Shown here: positions 8,523-17,458 of the stretch, piece by piece
Layout: the number at the start of each line of letters is the position of its first letter
How positions within the stretch are numbered: position 1 is the first letter of the stretch
NCBI GenBank assembly: GCA_040387515.1
Contig: JAZKDP010000021.1
Span: 5,707-69,706 of the forward strand
DNA from: Methylotenera_A sp040387515
GTDB lineage: Bacteria; Pseudomonadota; Gammaproteobacteria; Burkholderiales; Methylophilaceae
Length of the DNA stretch: 64,000 bases
Direction of reading: 5' to 3'
Translations under genes and position numbers: made by a program
The notes under the pieces: model-generated
Databases searched by the model: none
The model's input: only the letters and a program-made list of their open reading frames with translations
Told to the model about the DNA's origin: nothing

Positions 8523-10163
8523 TTAATGTGTCGCTTTTAAATCATTATTCTGCATCAATATTTGCTGCTTGCTTTCACAGGTTTTTGATTGCATCTCAAA
8601 CGCTACCAACAAGGTACAGAACACATCATCATGACTTAATGGATAATCTTTAAAAGGTTTGGCTTGATCAATGGTGAAGTCAAAATTCTTACCCATCCAA
8701 ACAATCGCTGGCACGTGTGTTTGTTCTTTTGGTGCAATCGCATAAGGCGCTGCATGCAGATAAAAACCGTTTTCGCCTAGTGACTCCCCATGATCAGCAA
8801 CATATAGCATGGCCGTTTCATGTGAATCATCATATTTTTTTAGAAAATGAATGACTTCAGACAAGAAATAATCGGTATATAAAATCGCGTTATCGTAGCT
8901 ATTATCTATTTCCTCTTGGCTGCAATCCCTTAATTCGCCAGTCATGCACATTGGCTTAAATTTCTCAAACTCTTTCGGATAGCGTCGGTAATATTCAGGA
9001 CCATGATTGCCCATTTGATGCAGCACAATCAAAATATCCTGGTCTTTTCTGGCCGCTATGTATTTATCTAAGCCACTTAACATGCCAATATCTCTGCATT
9101 CCTTATCACATGCAGGATTCAATGTTGGCGTTTTAAAGTTTTCATATTTAAGCCTTGTTGCAACACCTTTTGAATCTGAATTATTGTCACGCCATAAAAT
9201 TTGTACTTTGTTTTCAAATAAAACCTCTAAAGCATTTTCGGTATGCAAAGCTTTTTCTTTGTCATATTTTTCTCGGCCTAACACTGAAAACATACACGGC
9301 ACGGAAATGCCGGTAGAAGTTCCGCAAGAACTCACATTACTAAAACTGACAATATTTTCTTTGGCTAATAATGGATTAGTTAATTTTTTATACCCATTCA
9401 ACGAAAATCGGTCTGCACGCGCTGTTTCACCCACCACCATAATAATCAACTCATGGTGTTTATACGTGTCTAGGTTTTTTGCATCCTGTGCGACTCGTGT
9501 GACGATTTTTGATGGCGCTGGTTTTAGTTGTTCTTGCGCATATTTAATCAATGAATACGTAAAGTAGGTAGGATTCGCATAAAAGCGTGTCACGCGGTGC
9601 TCTCGGATAAATGACGTGTAGCCTGCAGTAAATGGCACGATAACAACGATTAATAGCAACAATAAAACAGCGATTGCCAATAGGCGAGATTGAAGTTCTG
9701 GCCATACTTTTCTAGCTGCAGGTGTGTATTTAATGACCATCCAGGCGGGAATAGCGCCAAAAAATACTGCCCTTAAAATAAACATCGGACTCACTAAACC
9801 AGCAAATTCTTGTGGATTGGTTTGTGCGATATTATCCAGCATTACAACGTCAACAATGACGCCAAATTGATCCATATAATAAGCAGCAAGCGACGCTGAA
9901 AACAGGAAAAATGCGAGAACCCATCGTGTAAACCTGCCATGAGAAACCACCAATAAAAATAAGGTAGTTAGTATGCTAAAAAACACTGCCAGAGAAATCA
10001 AAAATGGCAAATTATGTAGTTTTGCTGGATACACCTCTAAAATCCTGCCGAATAACGCATAGTTACCCGTTAGCATGATAAATGCAGCGGTCAGTAGGAT
10101 AGCTTGCGTTTGCGTCTTAATCTTGCTCAGCAACCCATATGGAACTAAAAGAAGTTTATTCAT
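8523..10163 (-). CDS. eptA: Lipid A phosphoethanolamine transferase (EptA family)
   Basis: The family transfers phosphoethanolamine from phosphatidylethanolamine to lipid A at the periplasmic face of the inner membrane, lowering surface charge and polymyxin binding. The N-terminal ~180 residues hold about five membrane helices. The periplasmic alkaline-phosphatase-type domain has VGETARAD (metal ligand E246), SSCGTSTGISVPCMFS (probable nucleophile T282) and ADHGESLGENG. The 546-residue length fits. The neighbouring PAP2 phosphatase may free the phosphate site it modifies; this link is inference. Substrate could also be another glycan, as in related transferases. Confidence 0.9.
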   Translation of the reverse strand: MNKLLLVPYGLLSKIKTQTQAILLTAAFIMLTGNYALFGRILEVYPAKLHNLPFLISLAVFFSILTTLFLLVVSHGRFTRWVLAFFLFSASLAAYYMDQFGVIVDVVMLDNIAQTNPQEFAGLVSPMFILRAVFFGAIPAWMVIKYTPAARKVWPELQSRLLAIAVLLLLLIVVIVPFTAGYTSFIREHRVTRFYANPTYFTYSLIKYAQEQLKPAPSKIVTRVAQDAKNLDTYKHHELIIMVVGETARADRFSLNGYKKLTNPLLAKENIVSFSNVSSCGTSTGISVPCMFSVLGREKYDKEKALHTENALEVLFENKVQILWRDNNSDSKGVATRLKYENFKTPTLNPACDKECRDIGMLSGLDKYIAARKDQDILIVLHQMGNHGPEYYRRYPKEFEKFKPMCMTGELRDCSQEEIDNSYDNAILYTDYFLSEVIHFLKKYDDSHETAMLYVADHGESLGENGFYLHAAPYAIAPKEQTHVPAIVWMGKNFDFTIDQAKPFKDYPLSHDDVFCTLLVAFEMQSKTCESKQQILMQNNDLKATH

Positions 10164-10211
10164 TACTTACATCACCCTGATTTTATTTCTGTATTTTTTG
10201 AATTATTTTAT

Positions 10212-10931
10212 TTAATTTTTAGTTTGGAACTCTGGCTTGAATTGTTTGGTAAAACCCAACATGATGAATATGACCAATGCCGCTAACCATACAGACCATA
10301 ATGTGTGAAATAAAAAGTGTGCACCGCGCATTTGCTGTACCCAACCAAGTGTGAATCCTACACTTAAGCCAGACAAAAAAACAATTAAAGCAGTTTTTGG
10401 TTTGCTTGGAAGCCAAAATACACAAAATGCAGCAAGCCACAAGCCAACCGTTGCATGACCCGCAGGAAAGCATCCACCCGCTTTTACCATGCTAGGCATA
10501 TGGTCGAGTAGCCGAACAAACGGAGCATATCCGCCATAGCGCGTTACATCCCACGGGCAATGCAAGGCAGAAAAAGATTTTAATATTCCCACAAGAGAGG
10601 GGATTAAGACAGAGGCAATTACGACAAAACGTAATCGCACGCGCACCCATTGCTTAATGATGCGCCATGGGTAAATAAGGTCTAGAAGTACAACTAACCA
10701 TAGCAAGCGACCGATATGAGTAATGGTATATTTCACATAACCATGCATCAAATCTTTAGCAAACCAAGTGTTATACCAAAGAAACTGCTGTGTATTTGTA
10801 TCGAAGTAATAATCTTCAATGATTAAATCAATATTGGTGAACTGTCCTACCAGGATATTAAGCGCTGCAAATATGCAGAGAGCAATAGCGCAACGCTTAT
10901 ATATTGTGAAATGGATTTTAGGAAAAATCAT
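10212..10931 (-). CDS. PAP2-family membrane phosphatase
   Basis: This 239-residue protein with about six membrane segments belongs to the COG3907-like PAP2 branch. The three catalytic blocks are KSFSALHCPWD (Lys present; Cys in place of the usual Arg), CFPAGHATVG (catalytic His) and MRGAHFLFHTLW (second His). The Cys substitution is, as I recall it, usual for this branch. It lies 48 bp upstream of the EptA-like gene in the same direction. A lipid A phosphatase or undecaprenyl-pyrophosphate phosphatase role is plausible but cannot be fixed from sequence alone. Confidence 0.82.
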   Translation of the reverse strand: MIFPKIHFTIYKRCAIALCIFAALNILVGQFTNIDLIIEDYYFDTNTQQFLWYNTWFAKDLMHGYVKYTITHIGRLLWLVVLLDLIYPWRIIKQWVRVRLRFVVIASVLIPSLVGILKSFSALHCPWDVTRYGGYAPFVRLLDHMPSMVKAGGCFPAGHATVGLWLAAFCVFWLPSKPKTALIVFLSGLSVGFTLGWVQQMRGAHFLFHTLWSVWLAALVIFIMLGFTKQFKPEFQTKN

Positions 10932-10960
10932 TGAGCAGCATCATACATTCTTGGTGCTCA

Positions 10961-10990
10961 GCATTGCAATATCCAGATGATTTGCAATGC
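10961..10990 (-). terminator. Possible terminator hairpin after cpoB
   Basis: GCATTGCAA (10961-10969) and TTGCAATGC (10982-10990) are perfect 9-bp inverted arms with a 12-base loop. It lies just past the cpoB stop, exactly at the junction where the PAP2/EptA pair begins. There is no strong T run, so termination may be weak, or the hairpin may serve as an mRNA end. Confidence 0.4.
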
Positions 10991-11002
10991 ATTAAATAAA
11001 TG

Positions 11003-11830
11003 CTATTTCAATGATTCTAACGTTTTTAACCGTTTTTGCGCATTAGGCGTTACGTCTGCATTGGGGTATTTTGCCACTAAATCACGCAGCGTTTTTTTTG
11101 CATTAGTAACTTGCCCTAGTTGAATTTGACTATTCGCGATGCTATACATTGCATCCGGTGCTTTTGCGCTTTCTGCATATAAAGCAACCACCTTCTGTTG
11201 CGTGGCAATACTGGACTTATAATTTTTTAGCGCAAACTGTGAATAACCCACGCCATACAGCGCATCAGGCACAAGTTTACTATTAGGATATTCTTTTAAA
11301 AAAACATCAAACGCGGCAAAAGCCTCTTTGTGCTTGCCAGCCTTACTTAAACTATCAGCATCAGCAAAGGCTTTAACATCTTTGTCCTCTACCACTGGCG
11401 CTGTTGTATTCGCTGGACTATCACTACTTGTTCCAGCACTACTTAACGATGACGTGGCACTACTTTCTATTTTGCGCAACCTTGTATCGGTATCGGTATA
11501 TAAATCTTTTTGGCGTTGTTGCGTGGTATTAATATTATGGCCAGCAACTTCTAGCTCGCCTTTTAAATTAGCAACCTCTTGTTTTAAGCCTTCAATTTGG
11601 TTCTGCATATCAACCAAACCCTGGCCTTGTATGACGGCCTCAATCGCAACCAGTCGCTTTTCAATAGCGGCTTGGCTTTTCTTCAAATCATTAATTGATG
11701 CCTGACTTGCGGCCTCTACGTCTAAAATCTTCTTACGCGCTTCTTTGTCGTCAAATATTGCGGCGTGACTGGTGACTGCCGTTGTAGCAATCACCAGTAC
11801 AATCAGATTTTTAATCAACTGATTAAGCAA
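11003..11830 (-). CDS. cpoB: Cell division coordinator CpoB (YbgF)
   Basis: CpoB is a periplasmic Tol-Pal-associated protein that couples outer-membrane constriction to septal peptidoglycan synthesis. The 275-residue chain has a signal peptide (cleavage after about residue 24), an N-terminal coiled coil (about 40-110), a Ser/Thr-rich linker, and a C-terminal TPR domain with repeats such as YPNSKLVPDALYGVGYSQF and YAESAKAPDAMYSIANSQ. It is the last gene of the tol-pal operon, 5 bp after pal. Confidence 0.94.
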   Translation of the reverse strand: MLNQLIKNLIVLVIATTAVTSHAAIFDDKEARKKILDVEAASQASINDLKKSQAAIEKRLVAIEAVIQGQGLVDMQNQIEGLKQEVANLKGELEVAGHNINTTQQRQKDLYTDTDTRLRKIESSATSSLSSAGTSSDSPANTTAPVVEDKDVKAFADADSLSKAGKHKEAFAAFDVFLKEYPNSKLVPDALYGVGYSQFALKNYKSSIATQQKVVALYAESAKAPDAMYSIANSQIQLGQVTNAKKTLRDLVAKYPNADVTPNAQKRLKTLESLK

Positions 11831-11835
11831 AACTC

Positions 11836-12399
11836 TTACTCGCCAGCATGCACGATATCAACACGGCGATCTTTATCGCACGCTGAACCAGCACAATTTT
11901 GCGTAGCTTTTTCTTCGCCGTAGCTCACTGTTTCAATTTGTTTATCTTGCACACCTAATAAATTAAATGTTTGTTTAACGGCTACTGAACGACGTTGACC
12001 TAATGATAAGTTGTATTCACGTGTACCGCGCTCATCAGTATTACCTTGCAAAACTACTTTAGCATCAGCATGTGCCAATAAATATTTAGCATGCGCTTCG
12101 ATAAGCGGACGATATTCCGCTTTAACTGCATCACTATCAAAATCAAAATAGATATTACGTTTTGATAAAATGCTGTTTGGATCACGTAGTGCGCTATCGC
12201 CACCATTTGCGTTACTATCAATAACAACTTCTTTCACGCCATTGGTATCAGCGCCATCGTTTGCACCTGTTTGTGATGAACCCGCGCTTTTATCTTCTAC
12301 TTTAGCTGGTGTGATCGGTGTGCTTTTACAAGCAACCAATAGCACTGCCAAACTTAAGCCCAATGCTAATTTAGCGTTAATTGTTGATGGTTTATACAT
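11836..12399 (-). CDS. pal: Peptidoglycan-associated lipoprotein Pal
   Basis: Pal is an outer-membrane lipoprotein that binds diaminopimelate in peptidoglycan and partners with TolB. The start is placed at 12399 (MYKPST) rather than an upstream in-frame start (12423) because GGGAGAG sits just before it and a lipoprotein signal follows at once, ending in LLVAC (lipidated Cys). The OmpA-like domain has YFDFDSDAV, GNTDERGTREYNLSLGQRRS and DRRVDI. An Asn- and Gly-rich linker joins the two parts. The gene order tolB-pal-cpoB is standard. Confidence 0.96.
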   Translation of the reverse strand: MYKPSTINAKLALGLSLAVLLVACKSTPITPAKVEDKSAGSSQTGANDGADTNGVKEVVIDSNANGGDSALRDPNSILSKRNIYFDFDSDAVKAEYRPLIEAHAKYLLAHADAKVVLQGNTDERGTREYNLSLGQRRSVAVKQTFNLLGVQDKQIETVSYGEEKATQNCAGSACDKDRRVDIVHAGE

Positions 12400-12508
12400 T
12401 TTACTCTCCCGTTTATTACCCAAATCTGGGTAAGGTTATTAAATTAAAAACTAATTTGATACAAATCGTTTAGAAATGGCGTTAACCATATCAAAACACT
12501 AACATTTT

Positions 12509-13783
12509 CTAGTTGAGTAACGGACCCCAAGCTGGTTCGCGCACATCACCTGTCGCATCATTTAAGCGTTGGCGTACTTTACCATCAGATGACACTGCCG
12601 CCAATGCTCCACGCCCACGTATTTTAGTCGCGTATAAGATTACACGTCCGTTTGGCGCAAAACTAGGTGATTCATCTTGACTGCCTTCACTTAACAATTG
12701 CACTTGGCCTGAAGCTAAATCTTGCAAGGCGACTCTAAACTTGCCACCATCGTTACGAATGTAGGCCAAAGATTTACCATCAGGTGAAAATTTGGGCGAA
12801 ACATTGAAGCTCCCCTCAAACGTCACACGTGTTGGTGAACCGCCGTCAGCAGATACTTTGTATATTTGCGGTTTACCACCACGATCCGAGCTAAAGTAAA
12901 TCGAATTGCCGTCTGGGGAAAATACTGGTTCAGTATCGATTGCATTACTTTTAGTAATTTGTTTTAAACCACCGCCACCTACATTAATTGTATAAACCTG
13001 TGAGTTTGCGCCATAGGTCAACACAATTGCCAGCTTACTACCATCTGGCGACCAAGCCGGCGCACTGTTGTTACCCTTAAAGTTGGCCAGAACTTGACGG
13101 CTGCCACTACTGAGTGACTGTACATAAACAATCGGTTTTTTCTTTTCGAAAGAAACATAAGCCAATTTTGACCCATCTGGTGACCAAGCTGGCGAAATAA
13201 TCGGCTCATTCGATGACACTACTGTTTGTGGATTAAAGCCATCGGCATCGGCTACTTGCAGTACGTAACGTTTGCCTTTTTTCGTGATGTAGGCAATACG
13301 GCTAGCAAATATGCCAGACTCACCTGTCAATTTCTGATAAATAACATCTGCAATTTTGTGCGCGGTAGTGCGCACTTGACTAGGCGATATCTGATAATCC
13401 ATGCCAGCCAATTGTGTTTGCTTTAATACATCCATCAATTGAAAAGAGACTTTCAATTTACCACCAGCAATAGGCTCAACGCGCCCAACAGTCAACGCTT
13501 GTGCCTGCAAAGCAGACCATTCAGCATATTTAACTTGTGCAGGCGTAGTAGGCAAATTAGCCATACCACGTGTTTCTAGCACACGGAATAATCCGCTGCG
13601 CTTTAAATCGGCCGCGACAATATCGGCAATATTATCTTTGGAATTGGCAGCATCGCCAAAAGGCACGATTGCAATAGGAATTTGCTGTGCGCCACCGCCA
13701 CTGATTTCAATATCAAGCTCGGCATGTGCGCTGACAACAATAAAAAAGCTGAGGATAAAAACGATTATTTTTGATAAGTTCAT
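12509..13783 (-). CDS. tolB: Tol-Pal system beta-propeller protein TolB
   Basis: TolB is periplasmic and links Pal with TolA. The start is placed at the ATG at 13783, which begins a clean signal peptide (MNLSKIIVFILSFFIVVSAHA); the longer frame starts with a TTG three codons earlier. The N-terminal domain (about 25-150) precedes a six-bladed propeller with repeated SPAWSPDGSKLAYVS and APAWSPDGSKLAIV type blades. The length of about 424 is normal. No convincing ribosome site is seen before the start. Confidence 0.97.
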   Translation of the reverse strand: MNLSKIIVFILSFFIVVSAHAELDIEISGGGAQQIPIAIVPFGDAANSKDNIADIVAADLKRSGLFRVLETRGMANLPTTPAQVKYAEWSALQAQALTVGRVEPIAGGKLKVSFQLMDVLKQTQLAGMDYQISPSQVRTTAHKIADVIYQKLTGESGIFASRIAYITKKGKRYVLQVADADGFNPQTVVSSNEPIISPAWSPDGSKLAYVSFEKKKPIVYVQSLSSGSRQVLANFKGNNSAPAWSPDGSKLAIVLTYGANSQVYTINVGGGGLKQITKSNAIDTEPVFSPDGNSIYFSSDRGGKPQIYKVSADGGSPTRVTFEGSFNVSPKFSPDGKSLAYIRNDGGKFRVALQDLASGQVQLLSEGSQDESPSFAPNGRVILYATKIRGRGALAAVSSDGKVRQRLNDATGDVREPAWGPLLN

Positions 13784-13959
13784 TGTGACCAATATGTTGT
13801 GAATTTCACCTGTTGGTAATTCAGTTTTTAAAAAGGTTCCGTCAAATTTTACTGCAAACAGGCTTTGATACTACCGCAATTACACTTTATTACATTTTTT
13901 ACGCTTTATTTACATTATTAAAGCTAACAAAATATGGCCATCAAAGCCTATTATCTCAA

Positions 13960-14814
13960 TTATTCGTTCGGCTTAAACGTCAAATTTAAGTTTCTAAATT
14001 TGGCATAAATCGCTGGGTCAGAAGGCAGTGGCAATGGCTGGGATGCAGCAATAGCACGCTCCACGGCATCATCACAAGCGCTAATTCCGCTAGATTTTTT
14101 TAGCTTAGGAGTGCCGCTTAATTCACCCGTTGGCAGCAAGCCGATTGAAAACACCAGCTCTGGATTGCCATCGCCACACAAAGTCTTATTCACATTACCA
14201 CGAATTTTGGATCTAATTTTATCCTGATATTCACCAATAACACTGGCATTGGCAGCAGCACTTGCAGCGTTTGCCTGTTTATTTTCTGATGCATTCTCTT
14301 CAGACAGCATGTCTTGCTGCATTTTTTTTAGTGCATCTTCCTGTTTTTCTGTGGCTTTTTTTTCTAACGATTTTTTCTCTCGCAACTCATCTTTGCGCGC
14401 ATCTTCCTGAATTTTTTCCAGCACGTCCTTTTTGCGTTTTTCATCTAGCGCTTTTTGTTTTTGTTCTATTTCTTTTTGCTTCAGTTCTTCCTTTTTTTTC
14501 TCAAGCTCAATATCTACTTTTGGCTCTTCTGGCTTAGGCTTTTCTTCTACAACTGGCTTTGGTTCTGGCTTGGGCTCAGGCTTAATTTCTGGCTTTTCTT
14601 CAATAATAGGTTTGGGTTCAGGTTTAGGCGGCTCGCTAATCACGGGTTTAGCGCTAGGTAATTTATCCCACAACTCAACTTCTGTGACGTTCAACACAGG
14701 ATGCGCCGCTTTCCAATTAAATGAAACCAGCATGGCGCCCAGCAAAAACACATGCACAGCAATTGCCAGCGCACCTGCTTTCCATGAGTCGGTACTTTCG
14801 TGAGGTCTTAACAT
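13960..14814 (-). CDS. tolA: Tol-Pal system protein TolA
   Basis: TolA is a proton-motive-force-driven linker from the inner membrane to TolB/Pal. One membrane anchor lies at about 14-36. A Pro/Lys/Glu-rich stretch (repeated PKPEPKP-like units, about 55-95) leads into a long Lys/Glu/Gln helix (about 100-190). The globular domain III (about 195-284) contains YQDKIRSKIRGNV. The low-complexity middle produces long antisense open frames on the other strand that are not genes. A gap of about 165 bp to tolB may hold an extra promoter. Confidence 0.94.
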   Translation of the reverse strand: MLRPHESTDSWKAGALAIAVHVFLLGAMLVSFNWKAAHPVLNVTEVELWDKLPSAKPVISEPPKPEPKPIIEEKPEIKPEPKPEPKPVVEEKPKPEEPKVDIELEKKKEELKQKEIEQKQKALDEKRKKDVLEKIQEDARKDELREKKSLEKKATEKQEDALKKMQQDMLSEENASENKQANAASAAANASVIGEYQDKIRSKIRGNVNKTLCGDGNPELVFSIGLLPTGELSGTPKLKKSSGISACDDAVERAIAASQPLPLPSDPAIYAKFRNLNLTFKPNE

Positions 14815-14868
14815 TTGGTGATTAATTTTTGCATTAACTATTTAAGCTAGTCGTTGGTGTGGAGATAA

Positions 14869-15258
14869 TTAAGGTGCCGGCTTGAATAGCAAACCCACTT
14901 TATCGACTTTGGCTTGTTTCAATAAATCCATCACCTCAATGACTTTGCCATACTGGGTTTTTTCATCAGCCGCGACCACTACTGGACGATCTTTACTTTC
15001 AAGCTGTTTTTTAATTTCAAACAACAGTTCGTCTCGCTGCAGCTTTTTACCTTCAATTTCTGCCATGCCGTCTTTTTTAATCGTCACCACTATCGGCGCG
15101 CCAGTTTGTTTTAATGCTTGGCCTACTTTAGGCAAATCAACCACGCCAGGGTTAGTCATTGGCGCAGTCACCATAAAAATGACTAGCAACACCAAAGTAA
15201 CGTCGATATAGGGCACAACGTTAATTTGATTCATCATGCGGCGTTTACGAGTGCGCAT
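14869..15258 (-). CDS. tolR: Tol-Pal system proton-channel subunit TolR
   Basis: TolR is an ExbD-type protein forming the proton channel with TolQ. The 129-residue chain has one membrane helix containing the conserved aspartate in NVVPYIDVTLVLLVIFM, then a periplasmic domain ending in VDKVGLLFKP. The length is slightly short of the usual ~140 but complete. It lies 15 bp after tolQ. Confidence 0.95.
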   Translation of the reverse strand: MRTRKRRMMNQINVVPYIDVTLVLLVIFMVTAPMTNPGVVDLPKVGQALKQTGAPIVVTIKKDGMAEIEGKKLQRDELLFEIKKQLESKDRPVVVAADEKTQYGKVIEVMDLLKQAKVDKVGLLFKPAP

Positions 15259-15273
15259 TTTAATCTCCTAACG

Positions 15274-15948
15274 TTAAGACTTGCGTTGCAAAATATTGGT
15301 AAATTCTTCCATAAAGCTTTCGTAACGAACTGACAGTCTATCAACGTTGGAAGCAAAACGGTTATAAGCAATCACAGCTGGAATCGCCGCAAATAAGCCA
15401 ATCGCCGTGGCAATTAACGCTTCCGCAATGCCTGGCGCCACTTGGCTTAATGTGGCTTGAGCTACGCTGGACAAACCTCTGAACGAATTCATAATGCCCC
15501 AAACTGTACCAAACAGGCCAATATACGGGCTTACTGAGCCAACCGAAGCCAAAAAAGGCAAATGCGCATCCAAGTCATCAAGCTCGCGGTTATAAGCAGC
15601 ACGCATGGCTCGGCGCGAACCTTCCATCACATCACTCACTTCCATTTTACCTTGCTGCTTGTGACGAATATATTCTTTAAAACCAGCCTCAAAAATACTG
15701 GCCATGCCTCGTGGCTTGCGACGACCAGCAGTGATGCCTTCATAAAGCTTATTCAAATCACCGCCAGACCAGAATTTATTTTCAAAATCCTCCGACTCAG
15801 TTTCAGCGCGTTTAATAGTGGCCACTTTAATGAAAATGTACCACCACGAAAATAATGATGTAATCAACAATATCACCATCACTAGCTGTACAGGCAGACT
15901 TGCGCCTGAAATTAAGGTTAATAAAGACATATCACTTGCTACACTCAT
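15274..15948 (-). CDS. tolQ: Tol-Pal system proton-channel subunit TolQ
   Basis: TolQ is an ExbB/MotA-type inner-membrane protein that drives TolA. Three membrane helices are seen at about 17-37, 135-160 and 172-195. The family segment LPFLASVGSVSPYIGLFGTVWGIMNSF and the helix-3 region GIAEALIATAIGLFAAIPAVIAYN are clear. The 224-residue length is normal. A GGAG element precedes the start. It follows ybgC in the standard order ybgC-tolQRAB-pal-cpoB. Confidence 0.96.
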   Translation of the reverse strand: MSVASDMSLLTLISGASLPVQLVMVILLITSLFSWWYIFIKVATIKRAETESEDFENKFWSGGDLNKLYEGITAGRRKPRGMASIFEAGFKEYIRHKQQGKMEVSDVMEGSRRAMRAAYNRELDDLDAHLPFLASVGSVSPYIGLFGTVWGIMNSFRGLSSVAQATLSQVAPGIAEALIATAIGLFAAIPAVIAYNRFASNVDRLSVRYESFMEEFTNILQRKS

Positions 15949-15973
15949 GCTGGCTCCATTTGATAACTACCGC

Positions 15974-16399
15974 TTACAGCTGCTGCAGTTTTAATTTAAG
16001 TTGATTCGGAATCTTGCTGGGTTTAAAGGTTAACGCATCCACACACGCAATTTTTACATTGGCTTCAATTAAAACTTGTGTGCCTTGATTAATTTTTTGT
16101 AAAAAGACCAAACTACCATGACCTATCATGGTTAGTTCACTTGAAACAGTCAGTAAATCGTTAAATTTTGCGGGTTTTTTAAACTGAATTTGCATACTAT
16201 GTACCACAAACAGTGAGTTTAACGCATCTTTTAAGTCTGTTTGCTCAAATCCTAAATGGCGTAGCCACTCAGTACGGGCGCGTTCCATATATTTCAAATA
16301 ATTGCTATGGTAAACCACACCACCACTATCTGTATCTTCGTAATATACACGTACTTGCCAATTAAACTGGCCTTTTGTTTCAAATTTTACTGCTGCCAC
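15974..16399 (-). CDS. ybgC: Acyl-CoA thioesterase YbgC (4-hydroxybenzoyl-CoA thioesterase family)
   Basis: YbgC is a hot-dog-fold thioesterase acting on short acyl-CoA esters and associated with the Tol-Pal operon. The signature is YYEDTDSGGVVYHSNYLKYMERAR, with the catalytic Asp in the first part (given here for positions about 20-42 only in outline). The 141-residue length is normal. The start lies inside the end of ruvB by 13 bp, so it is probably translationally coupled to ruvB. Confidence 0.93.
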   Translation of the reverse strand: MAAVKFETKGQFNWQVRVYYEDTDSGGVVYHSNYLKYMERARTEWLRHLGFEQTDLKDALNSLFVVHSMQIQFKKPAKFNDLLTVSSELTMIGHGSLVFLQKINQGTQVLIEANVKIACVDALTFKPSKIPNQLKLKLQQL

Positions 16400-17424
16400 G
16401 CTTCACCTGTTGCTAATGTTTTCGGTACATCCAAGCCAAAATGTTGATACGCTAAACTCGTCGCCATGCGACCACGCGGCGTACGCATCAAATAGCCTTG
16501 CTGAATTAAATAAGGCTCTAGCACATCTTCAATCGTGTCGCGCTCTTCGCCAATCGCAGCCGCTAAATTATCTAGCCCAACCGGCCCACCACCAAATTTC
16601 TCTAAAACTGCCTGCAATAATTTTCTATCCATCACATCAAAACCCAAACTATCGACATCTAACATTTTCAGCGCCGCATCCGCCACTTCAGAACTCACGA
16701 TACCATCGGCTTTCACTTGCGCATAATCGCGCACGCGGCGCAATAGTCGATTGGCAATGCGCGGTGTACCGCGTGAACGTTTCGCGACTTCAAATGCACC
16801 AGTCGCTGTTATTTGCACCTCTAACAGTCCAGCACTTCGATGCACAATACGTCCTAATTCTTCTGCAGTGTAAAATTCCAAGCGCGATACGATACCAAAG
16901 CGATCTCTTAGGGGGTTAGTCAGCATCCCCGCGCGAGTAGTTGCACCCACTAGCGTAAATGGCGGCAAATCCAGCCTTACCGAACGCGCGGCTGGACCTT
17001 CTCCAATCATAATATCCAACCGATAATCTTCCATGGCGGGATATAAAATTTCTTCTACCACAGGGCTTAAGCGGTGGATTTCATCGATAAATAAAACATC
17101 ATTGGGTTCTAAGTTGGTGAGTAAAGCGGCTAAATCACCGGCGCGTTCCAGCACAGGACCAGAAGTTTGGCGCAGATTAACGCCCATTTCACGCGCAATA
17201 ATATGTGCCAACGTCGTTTTACCTAAGCCTGGCGGCCCAAATAATAGTACATGGTCTAATGCTTCGCTACGGCCACGCGCAGCGTTTATAAAGATTTCCA
17301 ACTGACCACGCGCTTTTTCTTGCCCCACATATTCATCCAAAGCCTTAGGGCGAAGGGCGCGTTCAATCGCCTCTTCTTGTGGGCTGGCAGCGGCAGGAGC
17401 AATTAAGCGATCGGTTTCAATCAT
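16387..17424 (-). CDS. ruvB: Holliday junction branch migration helicase RuvB
   Basis: RuvB is the AAA+ motor of the RuvAB complex. The 345-residue chain shows Walker A (GPPGLGKTT), Walker B (LFIDEIHRL), sensor 1 (VGATTRAG), an arginine finger in LRDRFG, and a C-terminal winged helix with the RTPRGR motif. The gene is separated from ruvA and ruvC by some 6.4 kb holding a signalling module and a lipoprotein. It leads into ybgC-tol-pal with overlap. Confidence 0.98.
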   Translation of the reverse strand: MIETDRLIAPAAASPQEEAIERALRPKALDEYVGQEKARGQLEIFINAARGRSEALDHVLLFGPPGLGKTTLAHIIAREMGVNLRQTSGPVLERAGDLAALLTNLEPNDVLFIDEIHRLSPVVEEILYPAMEDYRLDIMIGEGPAARSVRLDLPPFTLVGATTRAGMLTNPLRDRFGIVSRLEFYTAEELGRIVHRSAGLLEVQITATGAFEVAKRSRGTPRIANRLLRRVRDYAQVKADGIVSSEVADAALKMLDVDSLGFDVMDRKLLQAVLEKFGGGPVGLDNLAAAIGEERDTIEDVLEPYLIQQGYLMRTPRGRMATSLAYQHFGLDVPKTLATGEAWQQ

Positions 17425-17458
17425 GAGATTTAAAGCTTACTAACGTTAAAACACCCTA

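Noticed and set aside
14262..14803. Long open frames on the plus strand opposite tolA, rich in Phe, Leu or Ser
   Set aside because: They are produced by the Lys/Glu/Pro-rich repeats of tolA on the other strand; no ribosome site or family resemblance.
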